From Candidatus Aciduliprofundum sp. (GTDB taxonomy: Archaea; Thermoplasmatota; Thermoplasmata; Thermoplasmatales; Aciduliprofundaceae), in contig WAKY01000020.1 in assembly GCA_015523135.1 (NCBI GenBank), positions 1 through 6,630 of the forward strand: 6,630 nucleotides of DNA, written 5' to 3'. Positions 6,363 to 6,630 of the stretch are shown piece by piece. The translations under genes and the position numbers were made by a program. The notes under the pieces are model-generated. The model had not been told where the DNA came from. It did not search any database and saw only the letters and a list, made by a program, of their open reading frames with translations. Within the stretch, counting starts at the first letter, position 1, and every line of letters starts with the position of its first letter.

Positions 6363-6373
6363 GAGGTGACGCC
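6363..6373 (+). promoter_or_regulatory. Shine-Dalgarno GAGGTGA fused to a copy of the riboswitch pseudoknot strand (expression platform)
   Basis: GAGGTGA (6363-6369) is a strong ribosome binding site six bases before the ATG at 6376. It runs directly into GACGCC (6368-6373), an exact copy of the aptamer pseudoknot strand at 6348-6353. GGTGACGCC (6365-6373) can pair with GGCGTC-C-ACC (6317-6326) in nine pairs with one bulged C. This would hide the ribosome site and destroy both P1 and the pseudoknot. The arrangement fits translational control in which fluoride binding releases the site. The pairing is seen directly in the sequence; the mechanism is inferred. Confidence 0.65.
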
Positions 6374-6375
6374 AG

Positions 6376-6630
6376 ATGATCTCCGAGATAATAGCAGGTT
6401 TAGCGCAGGTATTGACCGTGTTAGCCCTTTCGCCCTTAATGGTAGGCATCCTGAAGAAATGGGAAGCTAAATTTGAGTCCAGAAAGGGTATATCAATTTT
6501 CCAGCCGTACTATGACCTCGCCAAGTTCTTCAAAAAGGAGATTGTGGTGCCAGAAGATGCGGGGTCTCTTTTTATTTTGGCACCCATGCTCTCCTTCACC
6601 GCGTACCTGATTCTCCCCTGGGTTGTGCCC
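6376..6630 (+). CDS. Group 4 NiFe-hydrogenase / formate hydrogenlyase membrane subunit (HycD/HyfC/NuoH family), 3' end outside window
   Basis: The first 85 residues of an integral membrane protein are present and the frame is open to the window end; the family is usually about 300 residues. Residues 5-26 form a first transmembrane helix (QVLTVLALSPLMVGIL). Then comes the family signature loop RKGISIFQPYYDLAKFFKKE (37-56), which corresponds to RRGPGVLQEYRDIIKLLGRQ in E. coli HycD, and a second helix starts near residue 65. Family knowledge: this subunit anchors the hydrogenase arm in the cytoplasmic membrane and helps couple hydrogen evolution to ion pumping, like NuoH in complex I. HyfC, MbhM and EchB versions cannot be told apart from this piece. 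The ATG is fixed by the ribosome site at 6363 and by an in-frame TGA at 6367. Codon use looks somewhat more GC-rich than the upstream genes. The fluoride riboswitch ahead of it makes it the first gene of a probable fluoride-responsive operon. Confidence 0.88.
   Translation, partial: MISEIIAGLAQVLTVLALSPLMVGILKKWEAKFESRKGISIFQPYYDLAKFFKKEIVVPEDAGSLFILAPMLSFTAYLILPWVVP

Overview
The window looks archaeal, most likely euryarchaeal. Four things point that way: an archaeal-type GTP cyclohydrolase (MptA), a tRNA-Pro gene interrupted by an intron with a canonical bulge-helix-bulge, no genomically encoded CCA on that tRNA, and AT-rich TATA-like promoters with short leaders. A very large secreted protease with NosD-like and Ig-like modules, together with AT-rich ATA/AGA-biased codon use, would suit a peptide-fermenting thermophile of the Thermoplasmata such as an Aciduliprofundum relative. 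That placement is an inference from gene style, not from a search.

Layout, all on the plus strand. (1) Positions 1-1535 hold a two-gene operon. The first gene is mptA, cut at its 5' end; the second is a compact MTAP/PNP-family nucleoside phosphorylase joined to it by an ATGA overlap. (2) Positions 1541-5607 are a single-gene unit: TATA-like promoter, a 1319-residue surface protein, and a hairpin/T-rich terminator. The protein runs signal peptide, papain-like C1A cysteine peptidase, linker domain, right-handed beta-helix, five Ig-like repeats, C-terminal membrane anchor. (3) Positions 5609-5766 hold a promoter and an intron-containing tRNA-Pro(CGG). (4) Positions 5767-6270 are a spacer of about 500 bases with no intact gene, containing a small perfect hairpin and short, frame-broken, possibly coding fragments. 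(5) Positions 6271-6630 hold a promoter, a fluoride (crcB-type) riboswitch and the 5' end of a membrane subunit of a group 4 NiFe hydrogenase or formate hydrogenlyase-type complex (HycD/HyfC/NuoH family). The window edge cuts that gene.

The most striking part is the last. The fluoride aptamer can be drawn base by base: P1, a loop-3' pseudoknot, and a short stem with a GCAA loop. Its pseudoknot strand GACGCC is repeated 20 bases downstream, directly overlapping the Shine-Dalgarno sequence of the hydrogenase gene. The aptamer loop plus the 3' strand of P1 can therefore pair with either copy. This suggests a translational ON switch: fluoride folds the aptamer and frees the ribosome binding site of an energy-converting hydrogenase operon rather than a fluoride exporter. 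The other genes are unrelated units: pterin/purine metabolism, extracellular protein degradation, and translation.
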